In this document: piece after piece, positions 1 to 11,622 of the stretch
How positions within the stretch are numbered: the first letter of the stretch is position 1
How the letters are laid out: each line of letters starts with the position of its first letter
Source: Lichenostomus cassidix
Lineage: Eukaryota; Chordata; Aves; Passeriformes; Meliphagidae
Direction of reading: 5' to 3'
Length of the DNA: 64,000 bases
Assembly (NCBI GenBank): GCA_008360975.2
Contig: CM039182.1
Coordinates: 22,292,324-22,356,323, forward strand
Translations under genes and position numbers: made by a program
The notes under the pieces: generated by a model
Database searches by the model: none
What the model was told of the DNA's origin: nothing
Seen by the model: the letters and a program-made list of their open reading frames with translations, nothing else

Positions 1-3000
1 GGTTTTTAATTTTGTTTGGTTTTAATTTGGATTTTTAGAAATCTGCTCCTAGGTGTTTTATTCTAGAACTAATATTCAGGTTTCATAGTGCATCATATGG
101 AAATGGGTTTGAACCTTTATTTGGTATTCATTTTTATTACTTTGGCTTCATATTTTGGTTAAAGAACAGCTGTTTGATAAGGGCAGGCTTAATGTTGTTT
201 ATATTACCTGGGTTTGAAATGAAAAGCAGCAATTAAAAAATGTAAATGAATATTTCTCAAAGGTGACCCCAGGGATGCACTTGATCTGTGTTGTTTGCTA
301 CTGTTTATGCCATATTATGCAGTTTAATATTCCATGATAGCTTTCCCCCTGCCCTCTCAAAAGTTGAGCTTTAGGGGAATGAAGTTGGCAGTCAGAATAA
401 AGGCTAAAATATTAATTTAGAATAAGCAAATCCCAAATTCAATCCCCTTGAATTTTGAGATCATATCAAACAATGTACCAACTTGGAAACTTTTATTTCC
501 CAGAGTTGCACACAGACAGGTACATCTTCTCACCTATTAAACTCTCCCTGTCCTGTGACAGAGCATTTCTGACTTCTTCATCTGCCTTGAAATGGCTTGG
601 GAAATGGCAGTGCTCTGGCCTGGTGTGATCCTTGGAATGATGTGTCTGCAAAGATTGTTTCATTTGTTTCGTGATAAGACATCTGCTATGGGAAAGGAAG
701 AATAAGAAAAGGATAATGTGACTATTCCAGTATAGGACAAGAATTTATTTCAGATCTCTGTAAACACTACTGGCAGCTTTTGCTGGTAATCGTAATAAGT
801 AGTCCTCAGTGATCCAACATTACTAAGCTATGCTTTTTAAAGATGGATTTGAATTGCTTAACCCTAATTTCCAGCTCTTTTTAAAAAATACGTCCTCAAT
901 AAGCCTATCAAAAAATTGAGTCATTTTAGTTTCAGTGCTTGTTTGAAGCAGAAATATCCCAGCCTAGAAGTGAATATAAGCTTTTGGGGATGAGATGGAG
1001 GGCACCCTTTATTCTTTATACTGAAAAAAATCCAAGTTATTTTGCTTGCTTTCTCTCCACATTCATGAAGGAGTACAGGTGCATCCCAGAGTCCCTGTTC
1101 AGGCAGACAGAACTATTCTTTTCCTGCCTTGATAGCACATGCATTCTGCAAGCCAGGCTGTTTTCAGCATCACTTTGCAGGTGACATTTTTCAGGAAAGG
1201 AGGTGTAGGAATGATGGGTAATTTTAGAAATTACACGTCCTCATTGTCTCAAACATTTACAATTTAGCAAGGGCTAGCATTTATTCCCAAAACAATTTTT
1301 CTTCTATGTTTGTAATTTAATCCAGCTTTTCCTGAGGTTGGCACACTGAAAATACTCTTAATTAATACATATTAGAGACTTGTTAAAGCATAACAGAAAT
1401 TTTATAGGATTTCATATTGTAGAAGCACATTGCAATTCTTTATAGGATCTGTGCTAACCTACCTGTGCATGTGCTAAAGAGCAAGAAGGGACTTCCATCT
1501 GGAAAGGGACAGTCAGACTGCTCCTGTGACATATTCCCTCAGGATTCAGGTGATAACCTGAGGGGCCTGAGGTAACTGTGAGGGCAAGGATGCTGCTTTT
1601 CCCCCGAGTATATTCAGTGCTTCTAGTAAATGAAATACAGAATTCGAAATACCCTCCAAGAAAAAGGAGCCTAATAAAGAATTTGGAGGATTCAGGAAGA
1701 TATTGGAAAAGCACATTGGCGTGTATGGATATGCAGGGTAAAAGCAGAAGAGTGGGTATGGAGCAAAGTCAGGTTTTAGGGAGAATGGGCAAGAGTTTAG
1801 GACTGTGGGGGAAGATGATTTCTAATATTTGGAGGTCCTCTTGGGAATTCAGATCTCTTTGTGGAGTCTTCAGTCTCCCTATTCTGCTTCAGCAAATAGG
1901 TGTGAAACTTACTGATATGCAAAACTTACACACAGCTGATTTTGGGATGGAAGCTGTTACTGCTGTCCCTGTTAAAACTTAATTACAGAAGCCTGTGATC
2001 TAGTCCTCCTGTTTATATTGCTGAGCGAGATCTGTATCATCAGGTATTTTAGAGGAAGAAGCAATGTTACATACAATAGTTTTGAACAAAAAGGCCCTGT
2101 TAAAATTTACCTGTTAGCTTTGAAGACTGTTTCTTGCACTTATTTTAGTGGGTTTCAGTGTTGCCATTTCTGACAAATTAATTGTGAGCCTTGTAAACTT
2201 TGTTCTTGTTCTGAAATGCTTAGAATTCGTCATTTATGTGACAATCCTTTTAGCAATTCATAAGTAGCTGAGAGATAAAATCAATGTGTGTAGTGAAGAC
2301 CTACATAAAATTTAATCAGGGATGTTGAGTATATCATGTAAACTACTATACATTTTTTTAGTTTTTGTTTGACCAAGTAGGGCAACACAACCCAAGGGGC
2401 CTCAACACATGAATTGGTTTTGTGCTGCTGGTACTAACCCTCAGAGAAATTGGGAAAGGTGGTGTCCGCCTTCCCAAACTTGTGAAAACTGTGATAAAAC
2501 CAATTAGCCATCTGTGCATGTATTGTAATTGGTGGTTTGTGCTGTATTGGGTAGCTAAAGAACAACCAGCCTTTTGTGTGTTTATCTCTCAACATACTGG
2601 TTGCACCGAGGTTAATGAGACTCCCCAGGAATATAAACACCTCTGGTGTAAGTGTAGAGTATGAGATGTGTATTTTTATTGCAACATTTCAAATAGAAAC
2701 TGTTTATTTTGGAAGTGTCAGATATGCGTTTGGCATATGAAATTCAAAGGCAGCCATAAGACATTTTAAAGTGATCTTTTGGGTTTTTTTTCCTATTACT
2801 GTGGCTTCAGTGGAATCTTTGAATTCTTCTTGTCTGAATTTTTATTGCTGTTTCTGCTTATTTCTGCTGTAATTGTTTCTGCTAGTACTGTCTTTTTACA
2901 TTTTAAATTATTTCCACAACCTTTTTTGAGGACAGACAGATATTCTATTAGACATATAAACCCCTAAATATTATAAGCTCTAAAAGCATTTAAGGATATT

Positions 3001-3864
3001 TTTCAGTCATTTTTGTTAAAATTTTGTCAGCCAGGAGCCATAATTTTATGCTGAAGTACCTTATGCATAAGGGTTCTCCCACTTCTGTTGCGAATCATAC
3101 CTCAAAAGAGATGTTCTGCAGCATTTACATTTCTGAGGCCTTAAAACATTTCCTCAGTTAACTTTAGGTTGCAGTTTGTCCTTGAAACGCTCTAGGGGAA
3201 TCATAATTTATATGTTTTGATACTTCTTCTGTTCTAGACCTCTTTTCCCACTTACCATTCATAATTAAATGCACTATTGGTTTTTATGGTAAAACTTTTG
3301 TTTTGCTCCTGATGCTGTAAGGGGTTTTGTGAAAAAAAAATTGCTTCTCTGTCTATTAAGCATCTAGTAGAGTGAAGACCTATTTTAATAACTAAGCTGC
3401 TAGGCCAATGCTAATTTTATTTTTAAGTATCAATAAGGCATCTTACTATTTGGAAGAACAGCAGAATAATCAAATATCAGTGACTCTGCTTCATACAAGA
3501 AGTTTCTAAGAAAGTGTGTTCACTGCTACATGGTTTTGTCCACTAACCATATAGCTCATGTTGTCTCATTTTCAAGAATTTTTTGTTCTTTTCTAGAGAA
3601 AAAGGTCAGATTTCTCTTAAGAAAAGATCTGAAACAATACATTGTTATTATTTTAACTGCATTTAGATAGTCATGGGACATCTTAGATTGTGACAATTTT
3701 TGCTTTAAGGGGATTTGACTTTGTGCTATGGTACAGTAAGAATTTTTTTCATAGTAATCTTCTGCTAAATCAGTCAGAAATTAAATATACTACCAGGTTT
3801 AATTTTTTCCCACTGAAGTTTAGTGTGTCCATGCACACAAGAGAGAGTTGGTGGACACTGCAGG

Positions 3865-4060
3865 GAGGCTGCTCTTGATCATCTTTGAAAGGTCATGATA
3901 ATCAGTCCAAGAGACTGGAGGAAAGCAAATGTCATCCAGACCTTTGGAAGGGGCGACAAGGAGGATGCAGGGAACTCCCAGCCAGTCAGCCTTACCTCAG
4001 TGCCCAGAAAGGTGATGAGCCTCTCCTGTTGGAGGCCATCTCTGTCCACATTTCTCTCAC
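3865..4060 (+). mobile_element. CR1 LINE fragment, N-terminal part of reverse transcriptase
   Basis: Translation on the + strand gives, with frameshifts, LLLIIFERS followed by DWRKANVIQTF, KEDAGN and PVSLTSVPRKVM, then LLLEAISVHI in another frame. This is the CR1 ORF2 block that in intact copies reads roughly DWRKANV-x-F-KKGKKEDPGNYRPVSLTS-PGKVME. The copy has lost the catalytic core and both ends and carries frameshifts, so it is dead. The edges are approximate because they were judged from the recognisable protein blocks. Confidence 0.85.
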
Positions 4061-6034
4061 TGTTTGGAAGCACATCTCTCCACTCCCCAAAACTACAGAT
4101 AGCTCTCATGAAAAGCTAAACGTTCAGTATTTTGTAGAGTTTTTGGGTTGAAACGTTGTGCTCTAAATCCTGTGGTGGTGATTTAAGTGGAAGAAGACAT
4201 CTATTCTCAACTTTCAACCTGTTAGTTCTATGGAATCATTCACTTGTTTTGTCATAAACCTTAATTTTTCTCTTCCCGCATATAATGGATTCTTCATCTT
4301 GATACAAGAGAGATAGATATAAACTAGATAAATGAATCAATATATTTTTTCCATGTCATTTAACCAAAAGAAGTTACAATTGAATTTTTTAGCCTGAAAC
4401 GGCATGTTTCCTTTAAAATGTCCTTCCAAGAAATTAATAAAAATCTGAAACAAAGTAAGGAAAATTCTTTCCCCCCTCTGAAATCAGTATTTTGCTCCTT
4501 TTAAAATTATTAAAACTTTAGGGGCCTCATGAATTTTTTTATAGGCCACATATTTGCTCTTGAATAAATCTCTTGATGTATAAATCTGTCCCAGCCCTTT
4601 GTAGCCACTGTGCTCCATCACATGAAAATCCATGTTCTTCTACTTAATAAGATCGTAGGGCAATAGGGAGTCTATTTTAGAACATGCTGTAATGGGCTTC
4701 TGCTCTAGAAGTATGGAAAGAGATGGTCTGGGGAGGGAAAAAACCGCTTAGGTGAAATATTCTGTGAGGATGGGTGCTCTGTGAACATTTAAGCTGCAGT
4801 AGCTGTACTACAACTAACTGTATTTTGTAGAGGTATTTTTAATAGTATGTGTAAGAGGCTTTTTTTTCCTTGTCCCTTCTGAAGTTTTTTATCTTCAGGA
4901 GCTCACTCCTCCTGAGATGCTTTCTATTTCTCACCTAAGAAATCCTGGGAAAATAGATAAGCTGCTCAACATGCATTAAAGCTTTATCAGCTTCTGGACT
5001 GAAGTGCCCTTCAGTGAGAATGCCCAGGTGAATGCAACCCTCTTGTCTGAATTACTGAGATAAAAGAGGACAAGAAAAGCAGTCTGCAAAGGGGTAGTGA
5101 CCCAGACGGTAAAGGGTTTTATAGGTCAAAACCAACCCTTTGTATTTAACCAAAGAACAGATAAATATTAGTGCAATACCTGCACTTCTGGTGCTTGTTT
5201 CCTGTGAGCACTTGACTCAGCATTGCATCAGTCTGAGCTTTGACTCACCTTTTTGCTGATCATCATTCTGTGCCAATTTAATTAGTAAAGAACAAAAGTA
5301 TGGGTGACTGCAGTGAAACCCTTGTCCGTCAGGTAGTGCAGCCTTCTAGACAAATAGAGCTGGAAGGAGGGGAGATGATTCTCACAGCTGCTCCTCATAT
5401 TTTATAATGAGAATCAACAATATTCTTAAATCAGATGTTATTTGAGTGTTTCTATTTAGTTTGTCAGCCACTTGTTTAATCTCGTGTCATGCCACCATCT
5501 AACCTAGTGTTTTGCTATCATCAGATTTTCCAGTCATTGTGATTTGTGTGATGGTTTTACATCTGTCACATGTGCTGTGTATGCCATGCAGAACTGGTAA
5601 AATACTCATTTTTGAGATTTAGAGGTGAATGGCAACTAATCCTCCAGGTAGGAGACAAAGACATGGAAGAGGCATAAAAAACTGATGCATTAAAAAAAGT
5701 TATTTAGTTGAGTTGCCCAAGGATTCTGCAATATAGACTGTTTGGATGATGAAATGATAAGGGAATTTCATACTAGTATGTATGAACCAATGCATATGAA
5801 GAACTTAGATATGCATGTGTAACGGTGAATCTAAACAAACTACATTGTTCTGGATAAGAATTGTAGGGTCATTGAATGACAGTGTGAAGATAATGATTAC
5901 ATGTTAAGCAGTACTCTAAAAAATAGGCAAACCTTCAGAAAAAAATAGGAAAAGAAAGAACAAAATCGTAGCTGCCATGAGATTGTTGCAGAAATACTGT
6001 TTTTATAAATATATTAAATATTAAGCCTCATTAT

Positions 6035-6545
6035 GCAGTCCATGTTCTTCCTGTGCAGGGACCCCAGAGCTGGAGGCAGTGTTCCAGATGGGATCTCACA
6101 GAGCAGAGCAGAGGTGCAGAATCCCCTCCCTGGCCCTGCTGCCCACAGTGCTCTGGATGCAGCCCAGGACACATTTGGCTCTCTGAGCTGTGAGTGCACA
6201 TGGCTGGGTCATGTCCAGCCTCTCACCCACCAGCATCCCAAAGTCCACCTGGGCAGGGCTGCTCTCAATCGCCTCATCCCCCAGCCTGTGTGGATACGAG
6301 GGGTTACTCCAGCCCAGATGCAGCACTTGCACTTGGTCTTGTTAAACTGCATGACATTCCCATGGGCCACTTCTCAAGCTTGTCCAGGTCCCTCTGGATG
6401 GCATCCCGTCTCTCAGGAGAGCCATCAGCACCATGCAGCTTGGTGTCATCAGCAGATTTGCTGAGGCTACACTTGATCCCTTCATCTGTGTCACTAGTGA
6501 AGGTATTAAATAACACTGGTCCCAATAAGGACCCAAACCCAAAGC
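6035..6545 (-). mobile_element. CR1 LINE fragment, reverse-transcriptase core, antisense to CDK14
   Basis: On the minus strand the translation runs from [12 protein letters not shown] through [19 protein letters not shown] and [14 protein letters not shown]. In a second frame it continues as [18 protein letters not shown] and ESSPAQVDFGMLVGERLDM, ending near a block similar to RPHLEYC. This is the palm of the CR1 reverse transcriptase and the region after it. The normally invariant FADD catalytic motif reads SADD here, and the frame is broken. The copy lacks both the 5' end and the 3' tail. It ends about 480 bases before the PRPF6-bearing element. Confidence 0.92.
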
Positions 6546-7019
6546 CTTTCATATGAGTATTGCAAAGTGAAAATGAAGGGAGGCTGAAATCCAGTGCTTT
6601 CCAAGAAGACAAGAATTTTGGTGGATGACATATTTCAATTTGAGAAAGAAATGAAGGTGAGCTCATCATTTTGTGTTAAGTTTTAATTCATTTATAGAAA
6701 GCTTTCTTCTCCTAGCTAAAATTCTGTGGATGACTTTGAAATAGGGTATCACTGAGCTTTGTCCTTTTATGAGATCTGCTGTAGCAATATATGTTACTCA
6801 AAATGAAACATTTTCAGGGATTCATCCCTGGGATTTATACTGGTAGATATTAAAAAGCTATTGTTAATCCTTTATAGCTCTCCCTAAAGAAAAACTCTGT
6901 AAACTCTGTCTCTTGTATTCATTATTAAAATTCATATCACAGAAATATTATTATCCTTTCCTGGTTAGCTTTTTTTATTTATTGGATTTTGGATTGCAAA
7001 CATGAGTATTGTTAGCTAA

Positions 7020-7024
7020 GTGGG
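7020..7024. repeat. Putative target-site duplication, left copy (GTGGG)
   Basis: GTGGG directly precedes the TGTCCTG start of the 7025-8314 element and is repeated exactly at 8315-8319 directly after its CAGTACA end. Five-base duplications are typical of many LTR elements, including ERVL-type elements. A 5-bp match alone could be chance; its exact placement at TG and CA ends makes it more convincing. Confidence 0.65.
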
Positions 7025-7036
7025 TGTCCTGCGTTA

Positions 7037-7772
7037 CAGCAGCTCTGTGAGGAAGTCCTGAAGAACCTCCCCAGATTGTGGATTATAAAAGGAAAAATTG
7101 TGGAATAAAAAGAGCTGGTAAAGAAAGCATGGGAGGCTTATAGTCAAGGGTTGAAGAAGTGCCCCAATTCCATACCCCGGTGGCTTTTGCTGTCCAGGCT
7201 GGACGAGAAAGTCGGGCAGTTGACTAGAGCAAGAGCCATCTTGGAAAAGTCTTGCCTGAAGAATCCAAAGAATCTCAACCAGAAGATCACTGGTTGGAGT
7301 CTGTGTGGTTTTCAGCTGTGCTGAAAAACATTGCAAACACTCTGATGGCCAAGGCACTGCGAGAGTGCCCCAACTCGGGAATCCTCTGGTCAGAGGCAAT
7401 TTCCCTTGAAGCGCGGCTGCAATGAAAGACCAAGAGTGTGGATGCTCTCAAGAAGTGTGAACATGACCCACATATCCTGCTGGCTGTGGCCAAGCTGTCC
7501 TGGAGGGAGGGTAAAATAACCAAGGCCAGATAGTGGTTCCACTGGAAGGTGAAGATAGACTCTGACCTGGGGGATGCCTGGGCCTTCTTTTACAAATTTG
7601 AGCTCCAACATGGTGCAAAGGAACAAAAAGAAGAGGTGAGGAAGCACTGTGAGAATGCCAAACCTCACCACAGAGAGAGCTCTGGTGTGATGTCTCCAAG
7701 GACACAGAGAATTGGCAGAAAAAGATTGGTCAGATTCTTGTGCTTCTGGCAGTCAATCTTAAAAATACCTTC
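7037..7772 (+). pseudogene. PRPF6: PRPF6 processed pseudogene (C-terminal HAT-repeat part)
   Basis: PRPF6 is the U5 snRNP protein that bridges the U4/U6.U5 tri-snRNP through HAT/TPR helical repeats. The translation follows its C-terminal quarter without introns: [34 protein letters not shown], then [50 protein letters not shown] and ELWCDVSKD, ending at the family C-terminus KNTF near 7772. It is broken by in-frame stops at 7106-7108, 7423-7425 and 7531-7533. It is also shifted in frame between about 7270 and 7292 and again near 7672-7677. The natural stop after KNTF is replaced by a sense codon. The parent gene is multi-exonic, so the contiguous coding sequence indicates an RNA intermediate. 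Roughly 245 of about 940 residues are represented. The N-terminal three quarters are absent. Confidence 0.95.
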
Positions 7773-7776
7773 CAGA

Positions 7777-8314
7777 GTGTGCTGGCTGCAGCTGCCTGAG
7801 TGGTCCCTGTAGGATTTACCTGTTCACGGTGCATTTGCTGTTACAGCGGCATGGATTTTGGAAGACAGGAGATGGATGGTGACAGGATAGTGCTTTCTCC
7901 CAAAAGGAAAACTGTTCCTGCTGCTGCTGCCACTCTCCTTGCTGCCTCTTGCAGACCAGCTCTGGTCCTGCCTCAGTCCCACTTTGGTCTCTCCTTGCTG
8001 CCACCACACTGGACAGATCCGGAGCAGAAACCAAACTTCCACAAGAGGACCAGACCTTCCACAGGACCACTGCTTTCAACAAGACTGCAACCATCACTTC
8101 AACAGCACTGCAACCACCGCTTAATCGGACTGTGACCACTGCCCTGATAACAGGGAGACAGGTCGTGCTTTGGCTTTGTAAGTTGAGGCCAGTTTTTCTG
8201 TATCATTGCATTTATTGTAATCTTTCTACAAATTGTAACTCCAACCTGAAATCTTTCTCAAGGTTATTTGTGTGGGGTTAATTTCTCCCGCTGGTTTACT
8301 TTCAAACCAGTACA
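7777..8314 (+). other. 3' module of the PRPF6-bearing element (LTR-like or captured 3' sequence)
   Basis: This part follows the PRPF6 homology and has no coding similarity I recognise. Its first 350 bases are rich in CTGCTG, CCACT and CAACAC-type motifs and higher in GC than the surrounding intron. The last 150 bases are AT-richer and contain TGCATTTATTGTAATC. They then have a short hairpin at 8291-8310 (arms CTGGTTT and AAACCAG, six-base loop) immediately before the element end. A terminal GGGTTAATTTCTCCC followed by an AAACCAG-type end resembles avian LTR 3' ends. It could instead be diverged PRPF6 3' UTR. Only genome-wide copies would settle this. Confidence 0.45.
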
Positions 8315-8319
8315 GTGGG
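8315..8319. repeat. Putative target-site duplication, right copy (GTGGG)
   Basis: Exact repeat of 7020-7024, placed immediately after the ACA end of the LTR-like element. Confidence 0.65.
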
Positions 8320-8525
8320 GTTTCTTTATGTGTCCATCATGGTAGATAGGTTAGTTTAATTAAAGCTACTGCACTAAGTCATCTTGCCAGTTGTTATCAT
8401 CTTCCAATCACAGAGCATATGCTTGAATTTTACACTCTTTGAGTTCTCTTTGGTGTTTTTTAACCATTACTGACTGAGATGTTGATTTAAATGTCTTTTT
8501 TCCTAAGTATTCTAGGTTGTGGTGG

Positions 8526-8563
8526 TATTAATATATTAATTATATTAATGCATTAATAATATT
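8526..8563. repeat. AT-rich ATTAAT-type simple repeat
   Basis: This is a run of overlapping ATTAAT and TATTAA units with local self-complementarity. It is low complexity, with no gene content. Confidence 0.7.
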
Positions 8564-10789
8564 GAGACTAAGATTATGTATATATACAGGTACATCGTAA
8601 GTCATGGGAATTACGGTGCATATTTTGCCTAGAATTTTATTTATGTGTTGGAAAGATTCCTTTATTTCAGTAGAGAAATGTAAATAATGTTGACAACACA
8701 TGTAATTGTATGACTGAGAATTAATGATGCTGCTATCAGCTACTGTCTTGCAAGTTGGGGATGAGGAACTTTGGTGAATTTTGCCTGAAACTTGGTATAG
8801 GCTTCATATTCTTTCCAAATAGACTTTGCACTTCTTTTCAGTGCAATTTTAATGTATTATTAAAAGCATGAATACAGTACTAGCTCAGAATTCTGTCTGT
8901 GTGTAATAGTTGTGATTGTTTTTGCAAGCATGAATGAGAGAGAACTATTTATTTGTTTCTGTATAGCAAGACATACCTTGTTTTTGCAGGATGAGATGTG
9001 CTGGAGTCTCATTTTGGACCTAGCTGGGTGCCCACTGCCAGTGAGGAAAGCCCACAAACCTGCTTTCTTGAAAGTTCCATGTTTTGATCAAGTTCTACAC
9101 TTGGTATCTGTGTATATTAACTGCTGATCATGCTGCAGATCTGATTGCCTCTGGCCTTTGGGTGTGTTTTCTTTAAGTACTTTTAGCTAATAAGCAGAGG
9201 TTAACATGATTCTTTAGAATGGTGCTTGTTCAATACCTTAAACTATGACCTTAAAACAAAGAAGAAAAAAGTGAGGCTTGGGAAATAATATTTGACTTTC
9301 CTACAAGGAAATCCTAAATCAAGATAAAATACCAAGTTTAATAGATACACTGCACCCATACGTTGTAGTCTGAATTATTTTATTTATATACAGTATTTTC
9401 TATGTTGCCGTTGTTCCCTTTGAGTTTGCAGTTTCAATATTCTTTGTAATGCAAACTGTACCTGCAACCAGTCCCTAAACCCACAAAATCTCCTTTTTGG
9501 TCTTAAAAGCTGCAAAACTAATCAGCACTATGTTGCCTTGCATTTTGTTTCAGAGTGACTTTTTAAGTGAAGTTCCACCATACCAGATGATGCAACTGCT
9601 ATAGTTCAAATATTGGTATTGCAAATCATTCTAACAGCATATTATACTTGAAATAACTTGTCATGCATTCCAATGTGCAGTATTATTCACTGCTTCACTT
9701 GCCATCTTAAGATAAAAGTTACTTTCTTCACATTCAATACGTTTGTATCACTGCTGGATTGTTTTATTAAGGTCATGTCTGCTTGTACTCCATGTATTCT
9801 AACTCAAACCAAACCCAAACTTCTCAGTTTAGGGAAAGGGGGTCATATTTTACATAACCTATGATAGCAAGGACCTGTACTGGACTCTGACAGGTATCCC
9901 ATCCAGCTGTCAATTTCTGAACACAACTTCTTAAGCATCTTGTTAAATAATTTCTTCATGAATATTATCAGTGGCTTGTGAAATGGCTTGCTAGATGTCC
10001 AAATGACTTTGACAAGTGAGTAAATTTTCAAAAGTGTTTATTTTTTCCTTGTATATTCAGTCTGCAGTTGTCAAAATGGAAAGGTTTGTGTTGAGAAGAA
10101 GTGGCTCTTCTTAGGCATGCAGTTCTTTCTGGGGAGAAAATGGGTTGATATGGATATATAAACTTTTACTAGTTACTACATTTGGTTATTACTTCTTGGA
10201 GAGGAGGGAAGTGTTAGCTGCCTTTCTCCCTTGCTTCCTGTCTTCCCTCCTCTCAGATGACTCAATGAAGACTAATGAAAATATGAAAATTTTAAGTGTA
10301 GCAATTTGCTATTATCTTGGAAAGCTCCAAAGACACCTCTTTATATGTGAAGAACTGTTCCCAAGTGCCACACAGCATTTTGCAGTCTGCCCTGGGATGA
10401 AAGTGTTGGCAGCACTTAAAGTACTGATAATGTGAAGCTTGTGTTTGCAGCTGGCTTCCATGGAGAGTTTTAAAATCTGAATCTAACTCCATAATTATTT
10501 GACTATTTTTATTTTTAGTTATTGTATTGATACTTTTTTTTAGGTCAGGTACTCTCCCACCCCCTTGAGAAACAAACCAGTCCCATGCTACAGAGGTCTT
10601 TGTGTGTTCCATCAATTCCTTTTGTAATTCTAGATAGCCTTTGCCTTCCAGCCAGGTTTCCCAATCCTCTCTGTGGTACCATGGGCAGCAGCAGAGCACA
10701 TATTTGTGCTCCAGCCAAGTTATGTTCAACCACAGTCTGCAAATGGGGTTGGGAGTAGGGCAAGGGATGGGGCTAGCACAAGAGAAGGA

Positions 10790-11031
10790 GGGGGATAAGA
10801 ATAGTAGGGAGTCAAGCAAAAATGCTGAGAAGGCTGCATGGATGAACAAAGACTTCCTAACAAGACTCAAATGTAAAAAGGAATTATATAGCAGTTGGAA
10901 TGGGGAACAAATAATCAGGAAGGAATTTAGATATGTCTTCCAAGAATGCAGTTACAAAAGCCAAAGCCCAATTGGAATTGGATCTTTTGAGGAAGGTCAA
11001 AGACAAAGGCAACAAGAAGGGCTTTAATGAA
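10790..11031 (+). mobile_element. CR1 LINE fragment, ORF2 region between endonuclease and reverse transcriptase
   Basis: The + strand translation contains AAWMNKDFLTRLKCKKELYSSW, followed by EFRYVFQECSYK. In a shifted frame this runs into a KGFNEI block. This is the ORF2 linker of CR1, which in intact copies reads like LNKDLLxKLRxKKExYxxWKQG, EEYRxxVRxCR and NNKKGFY. The copy is frameshifted. It is followed after about 80 bases by the CR1 3' part at 11112, so the two may be one element with its reverse-transcriptase core deleted. Confidence 0.75.
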
Positions 11032-11111
11032 ATAAATGAAACTTTTTTTCAATAGAGTAAAAATAATTAACTTCTAAATATGGGATATTTCTGTGAGTAA
11101 TATGTCACTAC

Positions 11112-11622
11112 AGAGACGCCCTGCAGATAGAGATTTAGACAAATTACGATACCTGGGCAATAACCAACCATATGAAATTTAACAAGGGTGGGTGCCAGAT
11201 TTTACGCCTGGAATGGGTCAGTAAAGTATGGAAAAACTGGAGAATGACTGGAAAGCAGCCCTGCAGAAAGGGACATGGGGTCATTGGTGAGTTGAACATG
11301 AGTCAGCAGTGCCCTGGCAGTCAGGAGGGCCAACCTTGTCCTGGGGGCATCAGGCACAGCATCACAGCCGGGCAAGGGAGGGGATTGTCCTGCTCTGCTC
11401 TGCACTGGGGTGGCCTCACCTTGAGTGTTGGGGGCAGAGGACACTGGAACAGCTCCCCAGGGAAGTGGTCACAGCACCAAGCCTGACAGAGTTCAAGAAG
11501 CATTTGGACAACACTTTCAGACACATGGTGCGATTCTTGGGGATGGTCCTGTGCAGGGTCAGGAGTTGGACTTCAGTGATCCTTGTGGATCCCTTCCAAC
11601 TCATTCTGTGGTTCTATAACTT
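11112..11622 (+). mobile_element. CR1 LINE 3' end (ORF2 C-terminus and tail)
   Basis: The translation begins with RDALQIEI, a stop and HMKFNKGG (intact CR1: [15 protein letters not shown] and MKFNKGKC). It continues with the ORF2 C-terminal region, including blocks like EQLPREVVTAPSLTEFKKHLDN, and ends with CR1-type tail units ATTCTGTGGTTCTAT. It is in the same orientation as CDK14. Stops and frameshifts show it is inactive. Confidence 0.93.

Larger units (their letters stand above)
7025..8314 (+). mobile_element. LTR-retrotransposon-like element carrying captured PRPF6 sequence
   Basis: Directly seen: the segment starts TGTCCTGCGTT and ends AAACCAGTACA. The reverse complement of the end (TGTACTGGTTT) matches the start at 8 of 11 positions, and the element is bounded by GTGGG on both sides. 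Inside, about 736 bases of PRPF6 C-terminal coding sequence begin only about 12 bases after the left end. About 540 bases of unrelated, richer sequence then run to the right end. Known: avian LTR elements commonly have TG...CA ends, short inverted terminal repeats (often TGTCCTGGTTT-like) and a 4-6 bp target duplication. Inference: a non-autonomous LTR-type element or ERV by-product picked up PRPF6 mRNA. The alternative is an ordinary processed pseudogene whose flanking match is coincidental. I see no gag, pol or env, and no second copy of a long terminal repeat. Confidence 0.6.

Noticed and set aside
7816..8281. Several overlapping 60-110-codon open frames on both strands
   Set aside because: They fall inside the 3' module of the LTR-like element, share no known domain and reflect its stop-poor, GC-richer composition.
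10292..10870. 192-codon open frame on the minus strand
   Set aside because: Its first part is antisense to the CR1 linker fragment and the remainder has no known similarity. It is a shadow, not a gene.
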